A stretch of DNA of 64,000 nt from Sclerodactyla briareus (lineage: Eukaryota; Echinodermata; Holothuroidea; Dendrochirotida; Sclerodactylidae), in NCBI GenBank assembly GCA_026419785.1, contig JAODTK010002666.1, forward strand, positions 484,510 to 548,509, read 5' to 3'. The notes beneath the pieces are model-generated. The model did no database searches, was not told where the DNA came from, and saw only the letters and a program-made list of their open reading frames with translations. Every line of letters starts with the position of its first letter. The first letter of the stretch is position 1. Shown in pieces: positions 37,219-47,345 of this stretch. Both the position numbers and the translations under genes were made by a program.

Positions 37219-37610
37219 GGCCTATTGGGGTTCCGACGAAAGTGGGCCCTATATGCTTTATTCAACTGCTACAACGGTCAGATTTCATGAAACTTGACCC
37301 CACCATATGTTCCGCCATAAAGGCAGTTCAGAGTGGGTGAAAAAGTGAGCGTCGCCACGTGACCGGGGCGCGCTAATTCACATAATTTTTGGGATTATTT
37401 TCTAAAGTTCGTCGGACCTATTTGGTTCGACGAAAGTAGGCCCTATATGCTTTCTTTCAACGCTCCGTCTGATTCATATGAAACTTGACACATATGTCTC
37501 GCCATAAAGGCAGTTCAGATGGGTGCAAAAGTGAGCGTCGCCACGTGACCGGGGCGCGCTAATTCACATAATTTTTGGGATTCTTTTCTCAAGTTCGTCT
37601 GGCCTATTGG
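37219..37610 (+). repeat. Tandem duplication of about 190 bp (two units plus start of a third)
   Basis: GGCCTATTGGGGTTCCGACG at 37219, GGACCTATTTGGTTCGACG at about 37412 and GGCCTATTGGTTCCGACTG at 37601 mark successive units of 195 and 187 bp. Inside, the phrase GTGAGCGTCGCCACGTGACC followed by GGGGCGCGCTAATTCAC is identical in both complete units. CACGTG is an E-box-type palindrome, but no regulatory role can be inferred from sequence alone. Confidence 0.9.
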
Positions 37611-37975
37611 TTCCGACTGAAGTGAAGGTCATATGGAGGTCATCGAGGGTGAAATTTGCATTAATTCGTGTGATGTTCTCCGAGTATCTCAAATTTCGTG
37701 CGAAAGGTCTACGAAATTTTGTGCACGTGGATTGAACTGGTGCTGACAAAAGGTTGGGTAGATTTAAGTAATTTGAAGTTCTCACATTGCTGAAATGGGG
37801 CTCAGATAGTGTTTTATGGTTTGCACAGGAAGTATCAAATTGCGGAATATAGTGTTTGCGCAGAAAATGCATGACTAGTTTCATTTTATTTTTTCTATAT
37901 GTATTCTCATTCAACAAACGATTTTTAATTCTGTCCAAATCGTCGTTCTCTGAACCAATCCCTATTAATTAGAGG
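37611..37975. other. No gene recognised
   Basis: A minus-strand 124-codon frame (37564-37938) has no recognisable motif and partly overlaps the tandem duplication; probably chance. Confidence 0.3.
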
Positions 37976-38550
37976 AGAGCGGGGTTAGAGCCTTGAAACA
38001 TTTTTCATGAAAATCTGTATTTTTTAAAAACTACATGCATTCAGGAAACCATACCTGCATGTTAGGAGACTACTTAGGTGTCTACAAAAAATTTCGCCGA
38101 CGAGTGGTTGCTCCCCGTTATAGATTTGGGGATAATTCAGTAAGAAATTGGTTGGTGATAGGCGTTCCGATCCAACTCCGCCTAGGGTTAGTGGAACGTG
38201 GGGTGCAGGGGGTTAGTTGAACAATTGCCTCGGCTTCTAGGAACTAAATGGAAACTTCATCACAACGGAGACACATTGTTACCTTTGGATTGCCTTTTAT
38301 ATATATCCAATGACATTAAAGTCAGACTTACTAAATAATAATAAATGAGATTTTTTTTCACCAGGAGCAATCGGTAGTAAATTTTCACAAGAAAGTAAAA
38401 CTAGACAACATTGAATAATAGAATATTTAATCTCTGCTATGTTTGCCAGACTAACTGTGAAGTGTTTTCAACATGGTTTTAGATTATAGTTGTATCCGAG
38501 CAAATTAGTGTGCAATAATAGGTTATGCAGACAGCATGTTAATTAGGGGA

Positions 38551-38705
38551 TAAACTGCAACTGGGAGACTTTTACTGGTGAATAAACAGTAGAGACCTCT
38601 GAATTTAGGTTAATAACGGACGAGTCGCAGCCGAGTTCGTTATTATACTAAATTCAGAGTCGAGACTAAGTTTATGAACCAGTAAAAGTCGACTGCTGTA
38701 GTTTA
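38551..38705. repeat. Imperfect 155-bp palindrome
   Basis: Two arms of about 70 bases are inversely related. GACTTTTACTGGT pairs with ACCAGTAAAAGTC, CTCTGAATTTAG with CTAAATTCAGAG, and TAATAACG with CGTTATTA, around a centre GAGTCGCAGCCGAG near 38623-38635. The RNA or single strand could form a long cruciform or hairpin. It fits the core of a foldback/MITE element. Confidence 0.75.
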
Positions 38706-39127
38706 GTGCCTATTCTAAAACCCGCAAATCAAGAATTATTCAAACGAATATCTCTAGATCTATATCTTTGTATCTCTAAACATAAATAAGCAGCTAGGGT
38801 AACTTATTGCGTTGTTTCAATCGAAGTAAATTTGCTGCGTACCATGCACAAAAGATTAGCAGGTCGTGCTGTGCGTACTTCCACGGAGACGCAATACAAA
38901 CACGCGTGCCAAATTAAACCGGAGGGGATGTCTTCGCGTGTGAAACATGGCGTGTTCTCCAATGCAAACGGCGACGCGTCGTTTCGCTCGTTTGTATCCC
39001 GTTGAGGCAGTACGCCCTCTGAAGAGCGCGTATACTGAAAGCCAGATCTGCGCGTGTAAAACATAAACTTCTTAAGGCTCAACGCAACCTTAAATTCGCG
39101 TTCAAAAAGTATTGCGTTTACTTCATA

Positions 39128-40220
39128 GAGCATAATTAAGAACTAGAGGGCGGACTGTTCGGCACGCGCGCGTCAAGAAAGAGCCTACACCACACACAAA
39201 CATATATTACAACTTCGTAGTTAACTGGTCAGCATACGCGCGCGTACAAAACCATTATCATCACTTGCGGGCCGGTTTTCTGTACATATTCCGCACCATC
39301 AGGAACACGCGCAAATAGCTCGCTCCGAGCAATCTTTGAACGCGCTTCTGTAGTAAAGACGGCGCGTATCCTATCGTTAGGCTACGGAAATTGTGAGTTC
39401 ATGGGGAGATTGGTGCGGGCGCGTCCTAAAAAGTAGTGCTCTTGAGTTTGGGCAAAGCATAGGGATTTTGTACATTGATAAGCGCGTTTAACAACGCGTT
39501 CTCACGCCAAGACGCAACCAGCTACGGGCACAGGCAATTTTGCCCGGACCGGTAATGGCGGCAATGCAAATTTGTACATAGCTTACAGGAGGCCTCCATG
39601 CGGGGATCATGCGCCGGCTAAAATAAGTGCGCACTCTAGCAAGTTATATTATACTCCTATGGTTACTTAAAACATACGAGCATAATTAAGAACTAGAGGG
39701 CGGACTATCCGGCACGCGCGCGTCGAGAGAGCCTACAACCACACACCAAACATATATTAACAAAAAGACCTTCGTTAGTTACCTGGTCATCATAAACGCA
39801 ATACCGCGCGCTTATCAAACCATCATCAATTGCGCGGTTTTTTTTGTACAAGAATTCCGCACCATCAGGAACACGCGCAATGCATATCCTCCGAGCAATC
39901 CTGTGAACGCGCTTCTTGTTCGAAAAGACTCGCGTATCCTATCGTTTATGCTACGGAAATTGTGATTTCATGGGGAGATTGGTGTGTTGACGTTCCTAAA
40001 AAGTAGTGTTTGCTGCGATCAGGGCCAAGCATGGTGATTTTTGTACATGATCAGCTCGTTTAACAAACGCGTTGCTCACGCAGACGCAACCAGCTCCGGG
40101 AAATGTCAATTTTGCCCGGACGGCGTAATGGCGGCAATGCAAATTTTGTCATTTTATGCCTCCCTGCAAGCAGCGCGTTAAAGAGTGCTGCGACTCTAGC
40201 AGTTATATTACTACTCTATG
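39128..40220 (+). repeat. CpG-rich 550-bp tandem duplication (two units)
   Basis: Units begin with GAGCATAATTAAGAACTAGA at 39128 and 39678. Shared landmarks are CGGCACGCGCGCGTC, CCGCACCATCAGGAACACGC, CGCGTATCCTATCGTT, TCATGGGGAGATTGGTG and TTTTGCCCGGAC. CpG-rich words such as GCGCGC are far denser than in the surrounding AT-rich DNA. There is no open frame of note. Divergence between units is mostly short indels. Confidence 0.85.
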
Positions 40221-40325
40221 CTTAAGCAGCAATCGAGCAAGATTCGATTGTTGTGTTACTCTGAACATCTGACTGTTATTGCCAAAATAATAGTCCGCTG
40301 CGTTATGGGATTATAGCCAATCCGA

Positions 40326-40347
40326 ATCCGTTATTGCAATAACGGAT
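40326..40347. repeat. Perfect 22-bp palindrome
   Basis: ATCCGTTATTGCAATAACGG followed by AT reads identically on both strands. The same TAACGGA/TCCGTTA words occur in the palindrome at 38551-38705, so both may belong to one element. Confidence 0.8.
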
Positions 40348-40759
40348 GGCTTGGGGGTTGTAGAATTCCAAATAACCCCGCCCAAATGTTTTCACATCAA
40401 CAACTAACCCCATTGACCATTTCGACCTTTGGTATTGGCATTTCACAGAAAGGGAACCAGCTGAGTACTTATTCTTAGCCTCGAATATTGGAAAGGCTTA
40501 ATAATTAGGGCTGTGGAAACCAGATTTTCGGTTAATTTCCCTTTCGGAAAAAAGACAACATTCTTTTTTTGTGAAAAAATTAGCCAGCGTGATGTTGAAA
40601 ATCAATCAACTTTCCTTCCTCCCTCATTTGCTATGTTTGGTTACCCAGGCTGAAATTAATATGGTTGGAGATGGTTCTAGGCAAGGCTACCCCTAGTGGT
40701 AACTTGTGAGATTATTTTCTCCAGGAGAATTCCAATTTTTCAACAACTAACCCCGCTCT

Positions 40760-41230
40760 GGGCCCTAAACTCCGCAAGCACTGGAACTCCGCTTAGAACC
40801 AACCGCCGACAGACCTATCACATCCCGCAAATACAATCACAGCACTCCCCGTTCTAGTTGTCACCCCCCACCGCTTTATCTTCGCGCTTTCGCTCATATT
40901 CTGAATAACAGGACGTATTTCGGTTAACGTACAGCTATGAATGGCTGCTTTCTCGGGATTGGTCGGCTGATCAAATCATGGCGGTTCCAACGTTGTCTGG
41001 CGATGGCTCAGTTCAACAAAGCCAGACTGACTCCGTCACCGTGTCATTGGACAAGGCGAGTCGGCGGGGCTCATGTTTAATTCATAACGTCGTAAAAATA
41101 AAACATGATGCGTCATTGCGGAATGTATTGACGTAGGTTGGTTGTCAAGTGGGAGCGGAAGGGTCCATCGCCTCAACTTGGGTCTTTATAAATCCCGGAA
41201 ACCCACCGCGCGGAAACGTCTGAAGTTCCA
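40760..41230 (+). promoter_or_regulatory. Promoter-like stretch with CCAAT, CRE-like and TATA elements
   Basis: Within 41000-41230 the + strand shows GTGTCATTGGACAAGG (inverted CCAAT at about 41042-41052), a CRE-like TTGACGTAGG at about 41129-41138, and TTTATAAAT at 41186-41194. The spacing suits a start of transcription about 30 bases further on, at about 41215-41225. A GGGATTGGTCGG inverted CCAAT lies at about 40957-40968. A donor-like GAAG-GTAATG follows at about 41267. No gene downstream can be recognised, so this may be a real promoter, an element promoter or chance. Confidence 0.3.
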
Positions 41231-41476
41231 ATGCGAAATATTATAAATAGGAGGCCACTGGCGAAGGTAATGCACCGTGATTATAGGCCGGCGGAGGTGG
41301 ATACGGGGTGCGATATATCAGCAGAGTTGGAGCGCACTTGCCAAAAAAAAACAACATTAATTATACCTGACGGGACTGAAATCAGTGCGACGACAGTCTG
41401 TATAGGAAACGGGAAGGTGTTGTCGCGTCTGTGCGGGGTACATACTCCGCTACTTAAGGACCAGCCCAATGCCTGA
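41231..41476 (+). CDS. Short open frame downstream of promoter-like region, function unknown
   Basis: An 81-codon frame starts with the first ATG after the TATA-like motif. I do not recognise the peptide; it has no signal peptide, membrane segment or known motif. A minus-strand frame of 62 codons covers the same bases. A donor-like site within its first 40 bases (GAAGGTAATG) could instead make this a first exon. Evidence is positional only. Confidence 0.15.
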   Translation: MRNIINRRPLAKVMHRDYRPAEVDTGCDISAELERTCQKKTTLIIPDGTEISATTVCIGNGKVLSRLCGVHTPLLKDQPNA

Positions 41477-41585
41477 AGTTGGGGACAAGGAAATGTGGCG
41501 GGGGGGGGGGGTCCGAAGCAGTGATGGGAAACAAGTTGTGTGTGGTGAAGAAGAAATCATTATGTGGAGGCCTTCCCAAAATTTC

Positions 41586-41657
41586 ATCTATCGATCTATC
41601 TATCTATTTATTTACTATCTTATTATAATCTAGCTATCTATCTATCTCTATATCTAT
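41586..41657 (+). repeat. (CTAT)n imperfect microsatellite
   Basis: CTAT/TCTA repeats with interruptions over about 70 bases. Confidence 0.9.
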
Positions 41658-42354
41658 TACTCCTTGTACAGTGTTTGATATATCATGTCATGAAAGTAGG
41701 CCTAAATACATGACAGCAAGGAAGAGCACCTGGGGTGTCAGAATTTGGGGCCAATGGCCGTAAGTAGCCCAGGAGCCCATTCAGGTTTAAATCATGCCAA
41801 ATCTTTTCCTACATATGTTGCTGGGCACTGTGCTGATGATCACGGTGCCGTAATCCCGGTGGGTTCATGATTTGGCGTCCAATATGCCCACTCGGGCCCT
41901 ATTTTATGAAATTTCACACAACGATAATTGAAAATGCATCTCATCCACAAGCTCCGATTGATTTTCTTTGTTACATGTAATGATCCGTGGGTAGAGGGTC
42001 ACGGGGTGTCAGGATTTTGGGCCAGGGCCCGGTGTGGGTTCTAAGGCCCATATCATGTGGAAATATGCAAGTGCTTCATCGACATCTTCCAACCTAAATA
42101 TCGGGACTGCTATCAGAGTATTGACCTAATTCGCGAGTAGTGACCTTTTTCGAGTAGGAGAGTAGAGAGCCGCGAATTCAGGGCGATGTCAATTTGGAGA
42201 GTACAAACACTTCGGAATAGGGACCAGGAATAACGAGAAGTCTCCAGATTTACAGTACGTACGGGGTTCTTTTTATACTGACGATGTTGTGGACGATTTT
42301 GTGGCTATTAATTTAGTAACTCTCAGATAAAACCTGGCGATGTGTACAACCTAC
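41658..42354. other. No gene recognised
   Basis: GGGTGTCAGGATTTTGGGCC-like phrases occur twice (about 41732-41755 and 42005-42028), each after a run of anonymous sequence, so a weak duplication of about 270 bp is possible. No gene. Confidence 0.35.
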
Positions 42355-42356
42355 AA

Positions 42357-42660
42357 AGAGGCGGATCAGCTCAGTCGGTAAAGCCCGGACGGAAGATCAA
42401 TAGACTGCGAGTTCGAATCCCAGTTGAAAGCCCGAGGGCTTTTCGGCAGTGATGTAAACAAGGCATCTCTCCTCGAATGTCTCCTCGAACTGTCACGTTA
42501 CCACGTGTAAAAAGTGGGTACTGCGAGGTAACGGAAGAAGTAGGCGCGGCTGCGTTGGCTGCCCGGGGGGTAAGGTCGTGGGCGAACGGATCCGGGTGGT
42601 GCGGGCAGGCAAGGTCTTCATCAGGTTAAAATGCAAGGGGATTGAGTCGCTAGTTGTGGG
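42357..42660 (+). mobile_element. tRNA-derived SINE-like element
   Basis: GGCGGATCAGCTCAGTCGGT (A box within 42366-42379) is followed 30-odd bases later by GAGTTCGAATCCC (B box, about 42409-42421). This is the split internal promoter of RNA polymerase III with tRNA-like spacing. The flanking bases do not fold into a convincing full tRNA cloverleaf with a paired acceptor stem, and about 200 bases of unrelated sequence follow (ACCACGTG, GGCTGCCCGG and so on). A tRNA-related SINE is therefore more likely than a functional tRNA. The exact 3' end is uncertain. Confidence 0.6.
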
Positions 42661-43494
42661 GAGGCGCAGCCTTGATACAAGACTATAAATCCGAATCTAG
42701 TCTTACTGCTTGAGAGCATTGTTACACGAAAGTTTGGTTCGGTAGCCAGGTAGACTAAACGATTACATCAAATGAAATCTCGAAATGGGAAGTGGGGGTC
42801 GCGCTTCCGAAGGGGCGTCAGGGTCCAAGGGTCGCTATTCCGAATTGAGGATGCGTGCGTATACTGAAGAGCGATCCGGATTGAGGATCGGGGTCCTACA
42901 AAACTGGATCATCTGGCAGTGAGGGGGGGAAGGAAAACGGCTAACTGTTCAAGTTAAAGTTTATTTCCACCTCATTACACAAGTTGCGCATTCTTACATA
43001 AGTTTACATAGTGCTTTATCTGAAAAACGAATATACATGTGACTGCTAACAATACAACACTACATACAATACAATACATACAATGATGTTTGATTAGTAG
43101 TAGTTATATATTTTATTTGACAACAGTGAGTTGTGTGCATCAAGTGTAAATGAGTTTGCAACAAGCGCGAACAATGTACTACTTGGCTAAACAGTTGTAT
43201 AATGTGAGCGTGGCAATGAGATTCACTACTCGGCTCACGCTAGTCGGCTCGCTTTTCCGCGCAGGTGTAAACCGGGCAGTTATTCCATTGGCGTAGGTTC
43301 ACGGGGGGGGGGGAGGGGCTGGGGGGCTTGGCCCCCCCAAACTCCCATCTGGCCCTTCAAAAAAATCAAGCGTTATGTGTCAAAAGGTCAATTATTACTG
43401 GGACGGATAAAACCCAAATTTCCTTGCTTGAGCCTGATATTAAAAAAAAAAGGTTGTCCATAGAAACATAGAACGCTGGCCTCTAATGGTAAAA
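42661..43494. other. No gene recognised
   Basis: Contains GTCGCTATTCCGAATTGAGG-like near-repeats at 42832-42890, an ACATACAATAC-rich low-complexity stretch (43052-43083) and G runs near 43301-43312. No coding evidence. Confidence 0.35.
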
Positions 43495-44400
43495 CTTCGA
43501 TCTTGGGCTATCTTAGCCCAGAAAGTGCCATTTTCAGTTCCGAGGGTGCAAAAAACATGTTTTTCTCTGACACGCTCCCAGTCTTTTATAGTGGCGCGGA
43601 TCATATAAATTTATAGATGGTCGCCTGTTTACAAGTCGAACATGTGGCGTGGAGCATCAAGTTAACTGGAACGTCCCAATAAGGATGCAACAGCAACTCC
43701 TGGGGACCTTGATGTATTTGTGATAGGCCTATATGCTCAATGTTCAATATTGTTCCCAGAACTCAAACCAGCTATGTTTCCTGTGAAGATAAAACTTCGA
43801 ACGATCTTGGGGCCAGGGGTGTGTTCGCTGGTCCTTTTAAATGCCCAGGAAGTGCCTCCATTTCCTCCAGTGATCTAAGAGGTGCCACAAAAACCAAAAT
43901 TTTCTCATGCGCTACGCGCCACCTATGTGTGCGCTCCGCCAATGTTTCTCGTCGCTCGTTGGTAATATTCATCCAGTCGAATTTCAGACATTTTTGACCC
44001 CCCACCCCCCTAACAATAACCCTAGCTACGGCCATGCATGGTGGCCAAACCAATTAAAGAGGATACACATTCATCCAAGTGTTTTTGGTATTATGGTCGT
44101 CCCCATCTGTGTTATCCACAGTGTGTTCGCTGGTCCTTTTCAGAGGCTAGGAAGTGCCATTTCCATTGATCTAAGGGGTCCCCAAACCAAAATTTTCTTG
44201 GCACGCGCTACCGCGCCACCTATAGTTGGGGGGGGGGCGATCCGCTTAGATATTCTCACCGCTCGAGCAGGTTAAAAAATACATCCAGCGGAAGTCAAAC
44301 ATTGACACCCCTAACATATGACCCTAGCTATAAGACGGGCCTGCGTGGGCAAAACAAAGAGGATACACGATCATCAAGAGTCTTGTAATATGTCGTCTGA
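43495..44400 (+). repeat. Tandemly duplicated repeat of about 300 bp
   Basis: The phrases TGTGTTCGCTGGTCCTTTT, GGAAGTGCC.CCATTT, GATCTAAG.GGT, CCAAAATTTTCT and GCGCCACCTAT are present at about 43817-43927 and again at 44119-44222. An earlier truncated relative (CCCAGAAAGTGCCATTTTC) is at about 43518. Each unit ends near CATCCAG..GA, ACCCTAGCTA and AAAGAGGATACAC. No protein is encoded. Confidence 0.8.
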
Positions 44401-44589
44401 TATGTACTACAGTTTTTAAAGGGGGAAAATTTCTCACTAATATTGGGACCCTTTAGGAACGTGAGATCCACATTCAAGGACTTGGTATATGTAGCCCAAA
44501 ACACTAAAAAGGGGCATTTCCGGCACCGGGGTTGGTAAATCCACCACTTTGCTTTACTCTCGCCCAACCCATGGTGGCGACCGCTTAAT

Positions 44590-45000
44590 AGTACATCCAG
44601 GCGGTTGTGCGCCCCCCCTAAAAATCCCGGTTCCCTCCCCCCCCGATTGAAGTCTGGCTAGCCCCTGTTATTTCAATTTCAAGATAATTGATACTTTTGC
44701 TTCGATCCATGGTTCAACCTGATTTCGGGATATGGAGACCAACTTTAAAATGTGCCGATAGAACGTGTGAAACTTTCTCGCTTAGATAGTACACCAGGTG
44801 TTGTGCCCCCCTAAAAATCCTCGGTGCCCCCCCCCCCCCCAGATTGAAAAGTGCTGGCTACGCCCCTGGTAATTCCAAATTCAAGTAAATATGATCGGTC
44901 TGCTTAGATCATGGTTCAACCTGATTCGTGGATATGAAGAGCCACTTTAAAGTGTGCCGATAGAAGTGTGAAAACGTCTGTCGTAGGTTGACCATACAGG
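44590..45000 (+). repeat. Tandem duplication of about 210 bp
   Basis: GCCCCCCTAAAAATCC, GATTGAA, TGGCTA.GCCCCTG, ATGGTTCAACCTGATT and AATGTGCCGATAGAA-like phrases occur at 44610-44765 and again at 44805-44965. C runs (up to C14 at 44827-44840) differ in length between the units. Confidence 0.85.
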
Positions 45001-46389
45001 GTAACCCTAGCTATATGTGCTGTCATAACCCACCACTACAGGATACATCACTCGACACAGTCAACCAGGCTTGACTGGCATGCCTACAAATGTAACCCTC
45101 ATGGGACGAAACACTTCACCTGTGTCTCGTTTTTCAGGTGTTCAAATCTCCGTTTCTTCCACTCTCCTGTTCCCATTTTCTCCTTCACCCTCTCTCATTC
45201 CCCCCCCCCTTCCCCGTCCCCTTCTCCTACATTTCCCGCTTCCCCCGTCATCACCTGCGCGATTTTATCACCCCCTACCACACACACACACTGGCTACCC
45301 GCCACTGCGTACTGGTATCGCACTCCGGAAAATTTCCAGTTTCATGTTCAGACCTCAACCAAGTAGGATTACTTCGTTACAGGGTTTTCGAGTAAACGTT
45401 TTGTACGGGACTTTGCATCACACGGGTTCCTGCCCGCCCCATCACCCCTCACCCACCCTCGTGGAGTCACATTGGATTTTGGGCAGTAATGAGCCTGCAT
45501 CTATTCCCAACCCATGTATCGGTTAGATATCGGGTCAAGGTTTGATTTCCAGAAGCGATCACTAAGGACCAAAGGTCAGTTTTGTGCACCACAGTGGGAT
45601 CGCAGGGGCCCCCCCCCCTTCCCCCACCCACAGCCTGGAAAATCGAGGAGGTTGGCGCATGGCAGCGCAGATATAAGAAAAGACAAGAGGAAGGCGAAGA
45701 GACATGGGGAAATAGCGCATTTGGAACAGAACAATGACGGTACGGGCTATGGCATAGCGACTGTTGAGAAATCCATGCCTGTCCTCCTCCCGGGTGCCCT
45801 GGTCACAGCGCGGCCTACTGGAACCGCCCAAAAAAGCAGTGTCAACTGTGAAGATATATACATTCACGGATAGGAGAAACCTTTTCGGGGAAACACCCCC
45901 AGATACACGCCTGATAACGATTGAACCGCAAATCTCATGTTGCTGTCCCAACCGAAAGTAGTGGCGCTATTTTAAACAGGGGCAGGGGTCGTTTGACAGA
46001 AGAGCGGCGCGGTAACTATGTGTCCAGTTGTCCAGATAAAAACTATCGCGACACCAAATCAACGACGGAAGCATTTCCATCAAAAAGTCATTTCAGGCTT
46101 TATTTTTTTTTATTTTCGTCCCAATTTTGAACCATTTGGTTTAAATAGGCGGGTCCGTTTTTGTGAGGAAGCAGACTATGTTCCATACTCAGTTGTTCAT
46201 GCACAGCCACACGTATTTTTACCCATCGCAGTATGTCACGGTTGGTAGTTTGGTATGATTTGACAAGAAAAATGTACTGCAGTGAGCGGGTTCTCAAATC
46301 ACCAGACACCCAATCGCAATAATTAACACAAATACTGCAAAGATTCTGGCCACTAACGACACATGACATCTAAATTTTGAAGATGGAAA
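45001..46389. other. No confident gene; pyrimidine-rich tract
   Basis: Bases about 45150-45260 are almost pure C/T, which inflates a Pro/Ser-rich 151-codon frame (45071-45526). A 119-codon + frame at 45514-45873 has an opposing 129-codon minus frame and no recognisable motif. The phrase GGCGCTATTTTAAACAGGG near 45963 recurs as GGGCTATTTTCAAACAGGG near 47600, a further short dispersed repeat. Confidence 0.35.
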
Positions 46390-46790
46390 TTTTTGATGCT
46401 ACACATGAGCCCTATCGTGTTGGGGTGAGATGCAAAGGTCATCTAGGTCAGATAGCTTCCAAGTATGAAAAACCTTGTGAACTCGATATGCTCGGAATGC
46501 TCATAGTCCGTATAAGATGAAAGGTGCTATTTGGGGGTGATTTGGGGGCAATTTTTTGTTTTGAATAGTATGGGGTTTAATTGTGAAAAATAAATGATAT
46601 TCCAGTATATTTTGGTTGTGAACACAATAACTCCATCCCACACGGGGTGGATACAGCTCGAACGTGGTTTGTGAAATTTCCCATAATTAGTACCTGAACC
46701 CGATTGCTTTGGAAGCAGGTCAAAAGGTCATCTGAGATCACATCACAGAACCGGTGAACTATCGTAAGTCCGAAATGCTTGGTCCGATTA
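46390..46790 (+). repeat. Dispersed repeat family R3, copy 2
   Basis: CATCTAGGTCAGATAG, TTTTGGTTGTGAACACAAT, CTGAACCCGATTGCTTTGG and AGGTCAAAAGGTCATCTGAG follow one another and resemble the arrangement at 25686-26150. This is a common style of deuterostome interspersed repeat. It is not coding; the minus frame of 101 codons here is chance. Confidence 0.45.
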
Positions 46791-46959
46791 CGCCGGAATT
46801 TGGTTGCAGCCCTTTTTATCAGCACACAGGAGGAAGATTGGTAGCAAGAGGTAAAGCGGCAACATATCCCCATTGGATTCACCCAGACAGGAAAACTATT
46901 ACTGAGGCTAGAATCAGATCTAGCAAACAGCCGGGAATAAGAATGGTAGGGTGGTCGCA

Positions 46960-47345
46960 GTGTTACATATACAACTTACTTATGTCTTGCAACAATTCGT
47001 AAGAGGAAGCCATCATGCCCATCAATCCCACATGGTACCACTGGCACATTGTCACACGCAGGACGCACGCTGCCCCATTTGCAGCCTGGCTGCAAATCAC
47101 ACAGTATATTTCGGTTATAAGGACCGGGGCTCGGATGTAGGTCGCCAGTTTGGACAAGTAATACCATTGAGAGGCAGTACAGACATTGATGGCAACCGGC
47201 TTGTTTGTGAGAGGTTGATGAGTAAGATGAGACACCAAAGTAACATGGAGGGGGGATCAAACCATGTGTGAGGTGTATCCACGTCAATATGATGTTCCGG
47301 TGCAAAAATAATTGTATGCCCACATGATCGTCCCCCACCCGTCCC
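46960..47345 (-). mobile_element. CR1-like LINE 5' fragment: 2A-like peptide plus PHD-type finger
   Basis: Reading the minus strand, a leucine-rich lead (MVLLVQT) is followed by GDLHPSPGP at 47146-47120. This matches the GD(I/V)xxNPGP form of 2A-like peptides found at the start of CR1-type LINE proteins in echinoderms and other animals. After one frame change comes a cysteine/histidine region with CVICSQAANG (about 47093-47064), then CQWYHVGLMGM (47047-47015) and SSYELLQD. That resembles the C..C / W-Y-H-V-x-C-M core of the PHD-type finger such LINE proteins carry. The residue before PGP is serine instead of the asparagine required for 2A activity, and at least one frameshift is present, so the fragment is inactive as written. 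The endonuclease and reverse transcriptase parts are not found nearby. Confidence 0.7.

Larger units (their letters stand above)
37976..40759. mobile_element. Candidate 2.8-kb TIR element, non-coding
   Basis: AGAGCGGGGTTAG at 37976-37988 is exactly inverted at 40747-40759 (CTAACCCCGCTCT). A second inverted pair, GGGGTTAGTTG-like, lies inside each end (about 38210-38221 and 40399-40412), so the ends have a layered inverted structure. No frame resembling a transposase is present, so if it is a transposon it is non-autonomous. The interior contains a 155-bp imperfect palindrome, a CpG-rich 550-bp tandem duplication and a 22-bp perfect palindrome. I could not identify a target-site duplication, and a nested pair of elements is an alternative. 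Confidence 0.45.

Noticed and set aside
45071-45526. 151-codon Pro/Ser-rich + frame
   Set aside because: Inflated by a C/T-only tract; no motif or splice context.
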